From an uncultured Lachnospiraceae bacterium (lineage in GTDB: Bacteria > Bacillota > Clostridia > Lachnospirales > Lachnospiraceae): a stretch of DNA of 37,136 nt. The translations under genes were made by a program, and so were the position numbers. Positions 1-6,226 of the stretch are shown piece by piece; the first letter of the stretch is position 1; every line of letters begins with the position of its first letter. The DNA lies in NCBI GenBank assembly GCA_944381515.1, contig CALWLM010000118.1:1-37136 (forward strand), given 5' to 3'. The notes beneath the pieces were generated by a model. That model saw only the letters and a list, made by a program, of their open reading frames with translations. It was not told where the DNA came from and did no database searches.

Positions 1-7
1 GGAAGGC

Positions 8-20
8 TATAATATAACCA
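8..20 (+). promoter_or_regulatory. -10 promoter element and probable transcription start of the riboswitch leader
   Basis: A perfect TATAAT lies at 8-13, so transcription would begin near position 20, just before the first riboswitch stem at about 28. The -35 element would lie before the window starts and cannot be seen. Confidence 0.55.
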
Positions 21-27
21 ACAATAT

Positions 28-214
28 GTTCGGAAGAGGATAGCCCTAGACGCCCGCGTCCTTGCGCGGGGGCCGAAGAAGCAACGCTGGAGAGAGCCGC
101 TCTTTCTCCGGCAGAAACTGACAGGCAAAAGGAAGGTTATCGGACGAGACTCTGGAGAGAACGCATAAAGCGTCGCCTACGCGGCTACAACCAACTGGCA
201 AAAGGACAGAGAGA
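28..214 (+). promoter_or_regulatory. Tandem glycine-type riboswitch (divergent)
   Basis: Two consecutive aptamer-like units carry glycine-riboswitch signatures. Unit 1 (about 28-135) has GCCGAAGAAGCAA at 72-84, a hairpin with arms GCTGGAGA/TCTCCGGC at 86-112, then AAACTGACAGGCAAAAGG. The linker and unit 2 (about 148-214) contain GACTCTGGAGAG followed by GGCAAAAGGACAGAG. Stem P1 of unit 2 pairs CTCTG (150-154) with CAGAG (207-211). Divergence is clear: the usual GGAGAG/CUCUC pairing is not kept in either unit, and unit 2 lacks the CCGAAGG core, having GCCTACGCGGC instead. Glycine is the expected ligand by family, but a changed ligand or a damaged second aptamer is possible. Confidence 0.7.
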
Positions 215-252
215 TGCGGATGTGTTAAGTATCCGTATTTCCCTGTCTTTTT
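205..252 (+). terminator. Riboswitch-controlled intrinsic terminator
   Basis: Arms 205-221 and 231-247 form a 17-bp stem with one mismatch and two G-U pairs, a 9-nt loop and a TTTTT tail. The 5' arm shares bases 207-211 with the 3' strand of aptamer-2 P1, so ligand-stabilised P1 and the terminator exclude each other. This predicts transcription read-through when ligand is bound. Confidence 0.85.
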
Positions 253-384
253 GTATAAAAATAGCATTATTCAAATAACGTCCTGATTCAGTATCCTGAA
301 CTGGGATGGGAATCATGGACAGGAACCCTGGACGGGAAATCATATTGTCGGGAGCGGGAATAAAATCCTAGGAGGAAGACAAAG

Positions 385-1632
385 ATGAGGATGCTGTTAG
401 TAGGTGCAGGCGCGGTAGGTGAAAGTATCTTAAAGGTGTTAAAAAAGAGAGATCCTCAGAGCGAGTGGCTTGAGCTGGTACTGGTGGGAGACTGCCGCCA
501 GGCGCGGGCGGAGGAGGTGGCGGAGAGGCTTCAGGAGCCGCTGCGCTTTTGTCCGGTGCAGGTAGATGCCTTTGACCGGGAAGGGATGGTAAAGCTGATA
601 CATGACAATGCCATTGATTTTGTCATGGACGCAGCGGACCCTTACGTGAGCAATTACATTTTTGACGCGGCCTTTGCAGCCGGAGCCCGTTACGGCAATA
701 TGGGGACCTGGTCTGTGCCCAAGGAAAATCCGGCCTATGGTCTGGGCATAGAGAACAGCTACGATGAGCCCATGACCAAATATAACTTTGACCGCCATGA
801 GGCATGGAGAAAGGCCGGGAATATGGCCTGTATTTGCCTGGGCATTGATCCGGGAGCGGTCAACGTCTTTGCCCGCTACGCGGCGGAGGAGCTTTTCGAT
901 GAGCTGGAAGAGGTCCATGTAAAAGATGGAGGCAGCCTTGAGATGCCCCAGGCAGAGGAAGGCAAAATATGGTTCGGCTTTAATGTATGGACGGTGCTGG
1001 ACGAGGTAATGAATCCCAATGTGGAGTACGATGAGGCAAAGGGCGGCTTTTGGGTGGAGAAGCCTTTTGCGGGGGCGGAGGACTTCACAATGCCGGAGGG
1101 CATCGGTACGAATCATCTGGTGAAGGTGGAGCATGAAGAGACGGTAACGCTTCCCCGTTATCTCAAGCCGTTCGGGCTGAGACGGGCTACCTTTAAGATT
1201 GCTCTGGATGAAAATCTGATCAATGCTCTCAAGGTGATCGACGCGCTGGGACTGCGCAGTCTGAAGCCGGTCCGGGTGGACGGAGCAGACGTGGTGCCCC
1301 GGGACGTGGTGGCGGCCGTGGCGGCACAGCCGGCGGACATTGGAGAGGAGCTTGCCGGAGCTATGTGCGTAGGTGTGCACTGCATCGGCCGCAAGGACGG
1401 CCGGCGCCGGGAGGTGTTTATTTATCAGAAATTTGAAAACGACCGGGCAATGAGGGAGTGGGGGACCCAGGCAGTCGTTATGCAGACCGGCTTTGCGGCG
1501 GCCCTGGGGATTGAATGTATCGGCAGAGGATTTTGGAAGGATGCGGGCGTATTTTCGCCGGAATATTTTGATCCGCATCCTTATATGCAGCTGATGGAAG
1601 AATCCGGATTTGGCTGGAATATGGTGCTGTGA
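385..1632 (+). CDS. Saccharopine dehydrogenase-family NAD(P)-dependent oxidoreductase
   Basis: A 415-residue soluble protein with an N-terminal Rossmann dinucleotide site (VGAGAVGES from residue 6) and the layout of the saccharopine dehydrogenase/carboxynorspermidine synthase family: NAD(P) domain to about residue 130, then a substrate domain containing LGIDPGAVNVFARYAAEELF and a C-terminal return to the first domain. The family forms or cleaves secondary amines between an amino acid and a 2-oxo acid or aldehyde; which substrate applies here cannot be read from sequence. The start has AGGAGGAAG nine bases upstream. It stands alone behind the riboswitch and terminator, so its expression is probably tied to the riboswitch ligand, which hints at glycine or a related amine as substrate or signal. 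No lysine or polyamine biosynthesis gene adjoins it. Confidence 0.8.
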   Translation: MRMLLVGAGAVGESILKVLKKRDPQSEWLELVLVGDCRQARAEEVAERLQEPLRFCPVQVDAFDREGMVKLIHDNAIDFVMDAADPYVSNYIFDAAFAAGARYGNMGTWSVPKENPAYGLGIENSYDEPMTKYNFDRHEAWRKAGNMACICLGIDPGAVNVFARYAAEELFDELEEVHVKDGGSLEMPQAEEGKIWFGFNVWTVLDEVMNPNVEYDEAKGGFWVEKPFAGAEDFTMPEGIGTNHLVKVEHEETVTLPRYLKPFGLRRATFKIALDENLINALKVIDALGLRSLKPVRVDGADVVPRDVVAAVAAQPADIGEELAGAMCVGVHCIGRKDGRRREVFIYQKFENDRAMREWGTQAVVMQTGFAAALGIECIGRGFWKDAGVFSPEYFDPHPYMQLMEESGFGWNMVL

Positions 1633-1640
1633 TACGGCTG

Positions 1641-1667
1641 TAGGAGCAGCGGATAAAATAGCTCCTA
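1641..1667. terminator. Possible bidirectional hairpin between convergent genes
   Basis: TAGGAGC (1641-1647) pairs with GCTCCTA (1661-1667) around a 13-nt loop. It sits between the convergent oxidoreductase and mgtC-like genes and includes the mgtC-like stop codon. Neither side has a good T-run, so this is a weak terminator call. Confidence 0.3.
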
Positions 1668-2342
1668 TACTTCCTCCAGAAACGTAATCCCGTCCAGCGC
1701 ACCGTAGATTTCAACGATTTGGGCATGGGATATGGGTTCCTCGAATTTCAGACTCATAACGGCGGAGATGGACACGGAACCGTCGGCGTTTTTGGAACGG
1801 TTCATTTCCAGATTGCGGACGCTGCAGTTCTGACTGCGGGCATAGGCGATAAAATGGCTTACATCGCTGACGCTGGTAAATTCCACATAAAGGTTAATGA
1901 CTTTGGAATGAAGATAGAGATAGCTGTCTACCTTTTGCAGAATTTTCAGAGAGGACCAGATACCGATGAAACTTAAAACGGCGCCGATATAGAAGCCTGC
2001 GCCCAGAGCCAGACCCAGGCAGGCGCTGGCCCAGAGGCCCGCAGCTGTGGTCAGCCCTTTTACCTGGTTTTGCCTGGTTACCAGGATTGTGCCTGCGCCC
2101 AGAAAGCCGATGCCGCTTATGACCTGAGCGGCAATTCGGCCGGGATCGCCTGTGCCGTACAGATCTGTCAGATAAATTCCGGTCATCATGGCAAGGGAGG
2201 AGCCCAGGCACACTACAATATAGGTGCGAAAGCCGGCGGGCCTGCGTTTTTTCTCCCTTTCAAATCCCAGGATGCCGCTGAGCAGCATGGACAGGGCAAT
2301 GCGCAGCAGTATGGACCCAATAGTTAATGATTCACTTGGCAT
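1665..2342 (-). CDS. MgtC/SapB family membrane protein
   Basis: A 225-residue protein with an N-terminal MgtC/SapB membrane domain of about four helices (residues 8-140). It shows the family motifs GFEREKKRRPAGFRTYIVVCLGSSLAMM and QVISGIGFLGAGTIL, followed by a cytoplasmic ACT-like C-terminal domain (about 145-225). MgtC proteins are linked to growth in low magnesium, acid or inside hosts, and act partly by inhibiting other membrane ATPases; the role of this one is unknown. The start at 2342 is chosen over a longer frame because AGGAGGAAAGG precedes it. It is transcribed from its own promoter (2535-2562) through a leader of about 185 nt with repeats, so post-transcriptional control is plausible. 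A calcium-type P-type ATPase lies far downstream in the window, not adjacent. Confidence 0.9.
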   Translation of the reverse strand: MPSESLTIGSILLRIALSMLLSGILGFEREKKRRPAGFRTYIVVCLGSSLAMMTGIYLTDLYGTGDPGRIAAQVISGIGFLGAGTILVTRQNQVKGLTTAAGLWASACLGLALGAGFYIGAVLSFIGIWSSLKILQKVDSYLYLHSKVINLYVEFTSVSDVSHFIAYARSQNCSVRNLEMNRSKNADGSVSISAVMSLKFEEPISHAQIVEIYGALDGITFLEEV

Positions 2343-2528
2343 ATGTACCTTTCCTCCTGTTCTTGGCGGGAGGGATGCTTGCAGCGGCGGCAACGCTTTC
2401 GGCCTGCAATTCCCTTGGCTTATGACAATTCCCCTGGTTTATGACAAGGTTTATGACAATCTGCTTTGATTATGACAGTTCCCGTGGCTTTTGCCTCTGC
2501 CCGATCTGTTTGTTAATAGCAAGATTAT
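2343..2528 (-). promoter_or_regulatory. Long repeat-bearing 5' leader of the mgtC-like gene
   Basis: From the predicted start near 2528 to the ATG at 2342 the leader contains four GTCATAA-centred repeats, then a stem TTGCAGGC with GCC and CTGCAA (about 2379-2406) just upstream of the ribosome binding site. No convincing upstream ORF was found. It does not match the M-box magnesium riboswitch as I know it. Confidence 0.45.
2410..2487. repeat. Degenerate 19-bp direct repeats (TTATGACA boxes)
   Basis: On the plus strand TTATGACA occurs at 2420, 2439, 2451 and 2470, spaced 19, 12 and 19 bp. TTCCCNTGG occurs at 2410, 2429 and 2479, giving two full 19-bp units followed by partial ones. The array lies within the predicted transcribed leader of the mgtC-like gene. 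Confidence 0.8.
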
Positions 2529-2534
2529 CAAACT

Positions 2535-2562
2535 ATTATAAACATTTTTTTGTATTTGTAAA
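2535..2562 (-). promoter_or_regulatory. Promoter of the mgtC-like gene
   Basis: On the minus strand TTTACA (2557-2562), a 16-bp spacer and a perfect TATAAT (2535-2540). The surrounding bases are AT-rich. The transcript would start near 2528. Confidence 0.65.
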
Positions 2563-2586
2563 TAGAATGTTATAAAATGTTTTGCG

Positions 2587-3378
2587 TCACAAAAACTGCT
2601 CTACAGCCTGGGCTATGCCGTCCTCCCATGAATTGCCGCAGATAAGGTCTGCGGCTTCTTTCAGATCCGTGCAGGCGTTGCCCATGGCGATACCGATTCC
2701 GGCCCAGCGGATCATCTCGATGTCATTGCGGCTGTCGCCAAAGGCGATGCAGCGGGTGCGGTCGAGTCCGAGTATATCTGCCAGACGGGACAGAGCTGTC
2801 ATCTTGTTGATTCGAGGAGAAAACACGTCGCATTCGGTTATATCGTGGAAAAGTTCTACGCGGTAATCATTGACATGGGCGGACAAAGACTCTTTGATCT
2901 CATGTCCTCCCCGGATCGTGAAGCCGACGGGCAGCTCCTCATAATGGTGATCCATGGACGGGCAAAGCCTAAAGGCGTCTTGAGAAAGGCCGATATTGTT
3001 GAAGACTTGGAACATTTCGTCGGGGTTGCTGTAAAGATAGCTGAAGTCGTTATATTTGAGCAGGAGTCCGCACTTATACTGCCGAGCAAGCCGGACGACC
3101 AGCTCGGTTTGTTCAAAGGTAAAGCGTGAGGTGAAGATTTCCCTCCGGTGGGAATCCAGTATGCTGTGGCCATTGGCGGAGATGTAAAAATCTGCGGGAA
3201 TTTTGCTCAGGCATTCGTCCCCTAACAGAGGGAACGACCGTCCCGAAGCGATAAGAATCCGTGTGCCGCGGGCTTTCAGGCGTTTTATGGCTTGGACCGT
3301 GGAATCATGGATTTTTTTATCATGGTAGTCGAAAAGCGTACCATCCACATCGAAAATAGCTGCCTGGATATCATACAT
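2587..3378 (-). CDS. Cof-type HAD-IIB family hydrolase
   Basis: A 263-residue soluble phosphatase of the haloacid dehalogenase superfamily. Motif I is FDVDGTLFDY (nucleophile Asp10 and acid/base Asp12), motif II is the Ser of IASGRS, and motifs III and IV are a C-terminal Lys region and GDSRNDIEMI. The cap domain between them (about residues 85-185) is of the C2B type. Members dephosphorylate sugar phosphates, flavin or pyridoxal phosphates; substrate cannot be assigned here. AGGAGG precedes the start. It lies upstream of and co-directional with the mgtC-like gene (244 bp apart, separate promoter) and is divergent from nanE, so it may share regulatory DNA with the sialic-acid operon. Confidence 0.88.
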   Translation of the reverse strand: MYDIQAAIFDVDGTLFDYHDKKIHDSTVQAIKRLKARGTRILIASGRSFPLLGDECLSKIPADFYISANGHSILDSHRREIFTSRFTFEQTELVVRLARQYKCGLLLKYNDFSYLYSNPDEMFQVFNNIGLSQDAFRLCPSMDHHYEELPVGFTIRGGHEIKESLSAHVNDYRVELFHDITECDVFSPRINKMTALSRLADILGLDRTRCIAFGDSRNDIEMIRWAGIGIAMGNACTDLKEAADLICGNSWEDGIAQAVEQFL

Positions 3379-3454
3379 ATGAATACCTCCTGTTTTTTAA
3401 ACACGCTGTACTTTATGGCTGCCGCTTTCGTTCTCGAGAGGTGAAAGGGCTGTC

Positions 3455-3483
3455 ATCATAACTCGTTTTTTCTGCTTTGTCAA
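3455..3483 (-). promoter_or_regulatory. Promoter of the HAD hydrolase gene
   Basis: On the minus strand TTGACA (3478-3483), a 17-bp spacer and TATGAT (3455-3460). It is back to back with the nanE promoter, the two -35 elements being 15 bp apart. Confidence 0.7.
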
Positions 3484-3498
3484 GAGAAAAACAGGTCG

Positions 3499-3526
3499 TT
3501 GACAAAAATAATTTCCGTTATATAAT
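3499..3526 (+). promoter_or_regulatory. Promoter of the nanE-nanK-rpiR operon
   Basis: TTGACA (3499-3504), a 16-bp spacer and TATAAT (3521-3526), both perfect. A repeated operator-like sequence occupies the spacer. Confidence 0.8.
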
Positions 3527-3548
3527 CAAATCAGAAAATAATTTCCGT
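3505..3548 (+). promoter_or_regulatory. Repeated operator-like site, probably for the RpiR-type regulator
   Basis: AAAATAATTTCCGT occurs at 3505-3518 and again at 3535-3548, exactly 30 bp apart, or about three helical turns. The second copy contains the dyad GAAA-ATAA-TTTC. The first fills the promoter spacer and the second lies just after the expected transcription start, a typical repressor layout. RpiR-family operators often contain GAAA..TTTC half-sites, and the operon encodes an RpiR regulator; the link is inferred. Confidence 0.5.
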
Positions 3549-3581
3549 AACGATTTTTACACTGTTTGGGGAGGTATGTTC

Positions 3582-4316
3582 ATGGAAAAACAGGAATTTT
3601 TTGAGAAAATCAAAGGCCGGATGATCGTTTCCTGCCAGGCGGTGCCCGGTGAGCCGCTCTATGTGGAGGAAAAGTCGATTATGTATCTGATGGCCAGAGC
3701 GGCCAAGATGGCCGGAACTCCTGCCATTCGCACCAGCAGCGTGCGGGATGTGGCGGCGATAAAGGAGGAGACGGGGCTTCCTGTCATTGGACTGATCAAG
3801 ATTCAGTATCCTGGCTTTGAGAGCTATATCACTCCTACCATGAAAGAAGTGGACGAGCTCTATGCGGTCGGCAGCGATGTGATTGCTCTGGACTGCACTT
3901 TCAGCAGGCGCGGCGATGGAAGGACGGTCAATGATTTTATTCGTGAGGTCAGAGCAAAGTACCCGGATCAGCTGCTGATGGCGGATGTCTCTACCTACGA
4001 GGAAGGGGTTAATGCCTGGGAGCTGGGAATGGATATGGTGGGAACGACCATGAGCGGTTATACGCCCCAGTCTCCTAAGCTTGACGGCCCTGATTATGAG
4101 CTGGTGAGAAGACTTTCATCCAAGATTAGCGTGCCGGTGATCGGAGAGGGAAAGATCCATGAGCCCGGCCAGGCTGTGGAGATGCTAAAGGCCGGAGCCT
4201 ACGCCATTGTCGTTGGCGGAGCCATCACCAGACCGCTGGAGATTGCCCAGAGATTTATGAAGGCCATTGATGATGCGGCGGAAAATACTGATAAGGCCAG
4301 AGCAGAGAAGGCGTGA
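3582..4316 (+). CDS. nanE: N-acetylmannosamine-6-phosphate 2-epimerase
   Basis: A 244-residue TIM-barrel enzyme that converts ManNAc-6-phosphate to GlcNAc-6-phosphate in sialic-acid catabolism. Family features include IVSCQAVPGEPLY near the N-terminus, VIGLIKIQYPG with the catalytic-type Lys73, LDCTFSRRGDGRTV, LLMADVSTYEEG, GTTMSGYTP and VIGEGKIHEP with Glu189. The start at 3582 is preferred to an earlier frame because GGAGG lies seven bases before it; an ATG two codons earlier sits too close to that site. It is the first gene of the operon. Its last 15 bases, including the stop, form the first unit of a 15-bp tandem repeat that runs into nanK. Confidence 0.95.
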   Translation: MEKQEFFEKIKGRMIVSCQAVPGEPLYVEEKSIMYLMARAAKMAGTPAIRTSSVRDVAAIKEETGLPVIGLIKIQYPGFESYITPTMKEVDELYAVGSDVIALDCTFSRRGDGRTVNDFIREVRAKYPDQLLMADVSTYEEGVNAWELGMDMVGTTMSGYTPQSPKLDGPDYELVRRLSSKISVPVIGEGKIHEPGQAVEMLKAGAYAIVVGGAITRPLEIAQRFMKAIDDAAENTDKARAEKA

Positions 4317-4421
4317 GCAGAGAAACTGTGTTCAGAGAAAGCTTGTGCGGAGAAAGCATGAGAAGCGAAGGCATGAGAAGTGAAAACATGGGAAGAAAAA
4401 ACATGGGAAGAGAAGATATGG
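4302..4421 (+). repeat. 15-bp tandem repeat across the nanE/nanK junction, one start codon per unit
   Basis: Eight consecutive 15-bp units, consensus GMAGAGAAAGCATGA, occupy 4302-4421, with a decayed ninth after them. Each carries a purine-rich SD-like tract followed by GTG, TTG or ATG in the nanK frame, at 4313, 4328, 4343, 4358, 4373, 4388, 4403 and 4418. Because the period is a multiple of three, copy-number change would lengthen or shorten the N-terminus without a frameshift. Confidence 0.9.
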
Positions 4422-5323
4422 GAGACGAAAAGATTGCGGTCTGCGACATAGGCGGGACAAAGATCAAGTCTGCTTTGTGGAACGGCAGAGAACTTACGGG
4501 CGAGAAAGAGACGGATACCCAGGCCTGGCAGGGAGGGGAAGCGATTCTTTGCCGGGTGGAGGAGCTTCTCTCTTCCATGGGGGCGTTCGATGCGGTGGGA
4601 ATCAGCACGGCTGGTCAGGTAAATCCGCTGGACGGCAGCATCCTTTATGCCAACAGCAATATTCCGGGCTATACCGGAATGGCCGTGGGAAGACGCCTGG
4701 AGGAAAGGTTCGGCGTGCCGGCGGCGGTGGAGAACGATGTCAATGCGGCTGCTCTGGGCGAGGGTTACTGCGGAGCCGGAGCGGGACACAAAGATTTTCT
4801 GTGCATTACATACGGCACGGGAGTGGGCGGAGCCATTGTGACTGGCGGCCGGCTGTACCGCGGCAGCGGCTTCTCTTCCGGAGAGTTTGGCGGAATTGTC
4901 ACCCACCCGGAGGCGGTGCGGGAGAATGAGCCCTACAGCGGCTGCTATGAGCGCTATGCCTCCACTACGGCCCTGGTGGAGCGGATGAAGACCTATGACG
5001 GACAGCTGAACAATGGCCGTCTTATCTTTGCGCAGCTGGAAAATCCGCAGGTGAGACAGATCGTGGACGAGTGGATTGAGGAGGTGCTCCATGGTCTGGT
5101 GACTCTGATTCATATTTTTGATCCTTCCTGCGTGATTCTGGGCGGCGGGATTATGGCACAGAAATATATATTGGATCAGATACGGCAAAAAATCGGCAGA
5201 AGACTGATCCCCTCTTTTGCCGGAGTGCAGATCAGTCCGGCCGGTCTGGGCAACAGGGCCGGACTGATGGGAGCTGTTTGCATTGCGGAGGAAAGACTGC
5301 GGAGGGAAAGTTATGCAGAGTGA
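4358..5323 (+). CDS. nanK: ROK-family kinase, probable N-acetylmannosamine kinase
   Basis: A kinase of the ROK family that would phosphorylate ManNAc before NanE acts. The phosphate-binding loop is VCDIGGTKIKSALW, and VENDVNAAALGEGYCGAGAG with ITYGTGVGGAIV forms the sugar/ATP region. The start is uncertain: eight in-frame starts 15 bp apart precede the conserved fold. I use the ATG at 4358, which has the best SD (GGAGA), giving 321 residues; 4418 would be the shortest and 4313 overlaps the nanE stop. The canonical ROK zinc motif (CxCGxxGCxE) is reduced to YSGCYERYAS, leaving one cysteine, so it is probably zinc-independent. The 3' end overlaps the next gene by 11 bp. The ManNAc role rests on context. 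Confidence 0.88.
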   Translation: MRSEGMRSENMGRKNMGREDMGDEKIAVCDIGGTKIKSALWNGRELTGEKETDTQAWQGGEAILCRVEELLSSMGAFDAVGISTAGQVNPLDGSILYANSNIPGYTGMAVGRRLEERFGVPAAVENDVNAAALGEGYCGAGAGHKDFLCITYGTGVGGAIVTGGRLYRGSGFSSGEFGGIVTHPEAVRENEPYSGCYERYASTTALVERMKTYDGQLNNGRLIFAQLENPQVRQIVDEWIEEVLHGLVTLIHIFDPSCVILGGGIMAQKYILDQIRQKIGRRLIPSFAGVQISPAGLGNRAGLMGAVCIAEERLRRESYAE

Positions 5324-6173
5324 TTTCCTGACACGAATCAAGAATACTTATAATCAGTTTGGAGCGGCGGAGGCCAGGGTGGCGGACCGGGTGCTTTTGG
5401 ACCCGCAGCGGGTTGTTTTTATGTCCATCAGCGAGCTGGCGGACAGCTGCAAAGTCAGCGACAGCACGGTGTTTCGCTTCTGCCAGAAGCTGGGGGTCGG
5501 CGGTTATCAGGAATTTAAGACCCTCCTTTCCCTGGGGATTCGGGAGGATAAAGATACGGCCGGAGAAGGGGAGGCGGAGAAGTATAATGAAAATGCGACT
5601 CCCTTTATGAGGCGGGCCGCCGGCATTCTGGAGACGGACGTGGAGGCCCTGCGGGAAACCTGCGCCGCTGTCCGGGAGGAAGATATCAAAGAAGTGGTGG
5701 GGCTGCTTCACGAAGCCCGCCGGATTGCCTTTTTTGGGGCGGGAGTCAGCCTGCTGTCCGCCATGCAGGCAGCCAACCGGTTTACCCGGATTACGAACAA
5801 GGTGAGCTGCGTTCAGGATACACATTTGCAGGCCATGCAGGCGGCTCTTTTGCAGCCTGGGGATGCGGCGGTGATCTTCTCCTATTCGGGAGCGTCCAAA
5901 GATACGGTTCAGACCGCGCAGATTGCCAAAAAAGCGGGGGCTCGCCTGATCTGTATCAGCCGGTTTTCCAAGTCGCCTTTGTCCGGGTACGCGGATATGC
6001 TGCTGATTTCAGGGGGAAACGAGGGCCCTCTCCAGGGAGGCTCGGCCTCGGCGGTGATGTGCCAGCTGTTTTTGGCAGATGTGCTCTATGAGGAATATTA
6101 CAGGAGATACTACGAGGAATGCCGGGCCAACCATGAAAAAACCAGCGCAGTCATAGCGGACAAGCTGTACTGA
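5313..6173 (+). CDS. MurR/RpiR family transcriptional regulator
   Basis: A 286-residue regulator with an N-terminal RpiR helix-turn-helix (about residues 1-77; FMSISELADSCKVSDSTVFRFCQKLG is the recognition region) and a C-terminal SIS sugar-phosphate-binding domain (about 120-250; FFGAGVSLLSAMQAANRFTRI and VIFSYSGASKDTVQTAQIAKKAGA). Such proteins sense phosphosugars; NanR regulators of this family respond to ManNAc-6-P or related intermediates. The start at 5313 has GGAGG seven bases upstream and overlaps nanK by 11 bp, indicating coupling. It is the likely ligand of the duplicated site at 3505-3548. Whether it also controls the transporter operon is unknown. Confidence 0.92.
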   Translation: MQSDFLTRIKNTYNQFGAAEARVADRVLLDPQRVVFMSISELADSCKVSDSTVFRFCQKLGVGGYQEFKTLLSLGIREDKDTAGEGEAEKYNENATPFMRRAAGILETDVEALRETCAAVREEDIKEVVGLLHEARRIAFFGAGVSLLSAMQAANRFTRITNKVSCVQDTHLQAMQAALLQPGDAAVIFSYSGASKDTVQTAQIAKKAGARLICISRFSKSPLSGYADMLLISGGNEGPLQGGSASAVMCQLFLADVLYEEYYRRYYEECRANHEKTSAVIADKLY

Positions 6174-6226
6174 TAAGCGCATGAAGGGCGCGCAGCCGGC
6201 CGGCAGCGGAACGAAAAAGAGGGTGG

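Noticed and set aside
46-267. Open frame of 73 codons on the minus strand
   Set aside because: It lies entirely over the riboswitch and terminator, has no ribosome site and no recognisable domain; the RNA explanation is far stronger.
439-1578. 379-codon minus-strand frame inside the oxidoreductase gene
   Set aside because: Composition is typical of an antisense shadow of a GC-rich gene, with His/Arg-rich low-information sequence; the plus strand has a full conserved enzyme.
2410-2487. CRISPR array
   Set aside because: Units are short, adjacent or unevenly spaced, without unique spacers of constant length and without cas genes.
2343-2528. M-box magnesium riboswitch before the mgtC-like gene
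   Set aside because: The conserved M-box segments I know are not present; only a simple stem and direct repeats are seen.
4199-5341. 380-codon minus-strand frame over nanE/nanK
   Set aside because: Shadow of nanK. The repeated SSHVFS-type peptide in it is only the antisense reading of the 15-bp tandem repeat.
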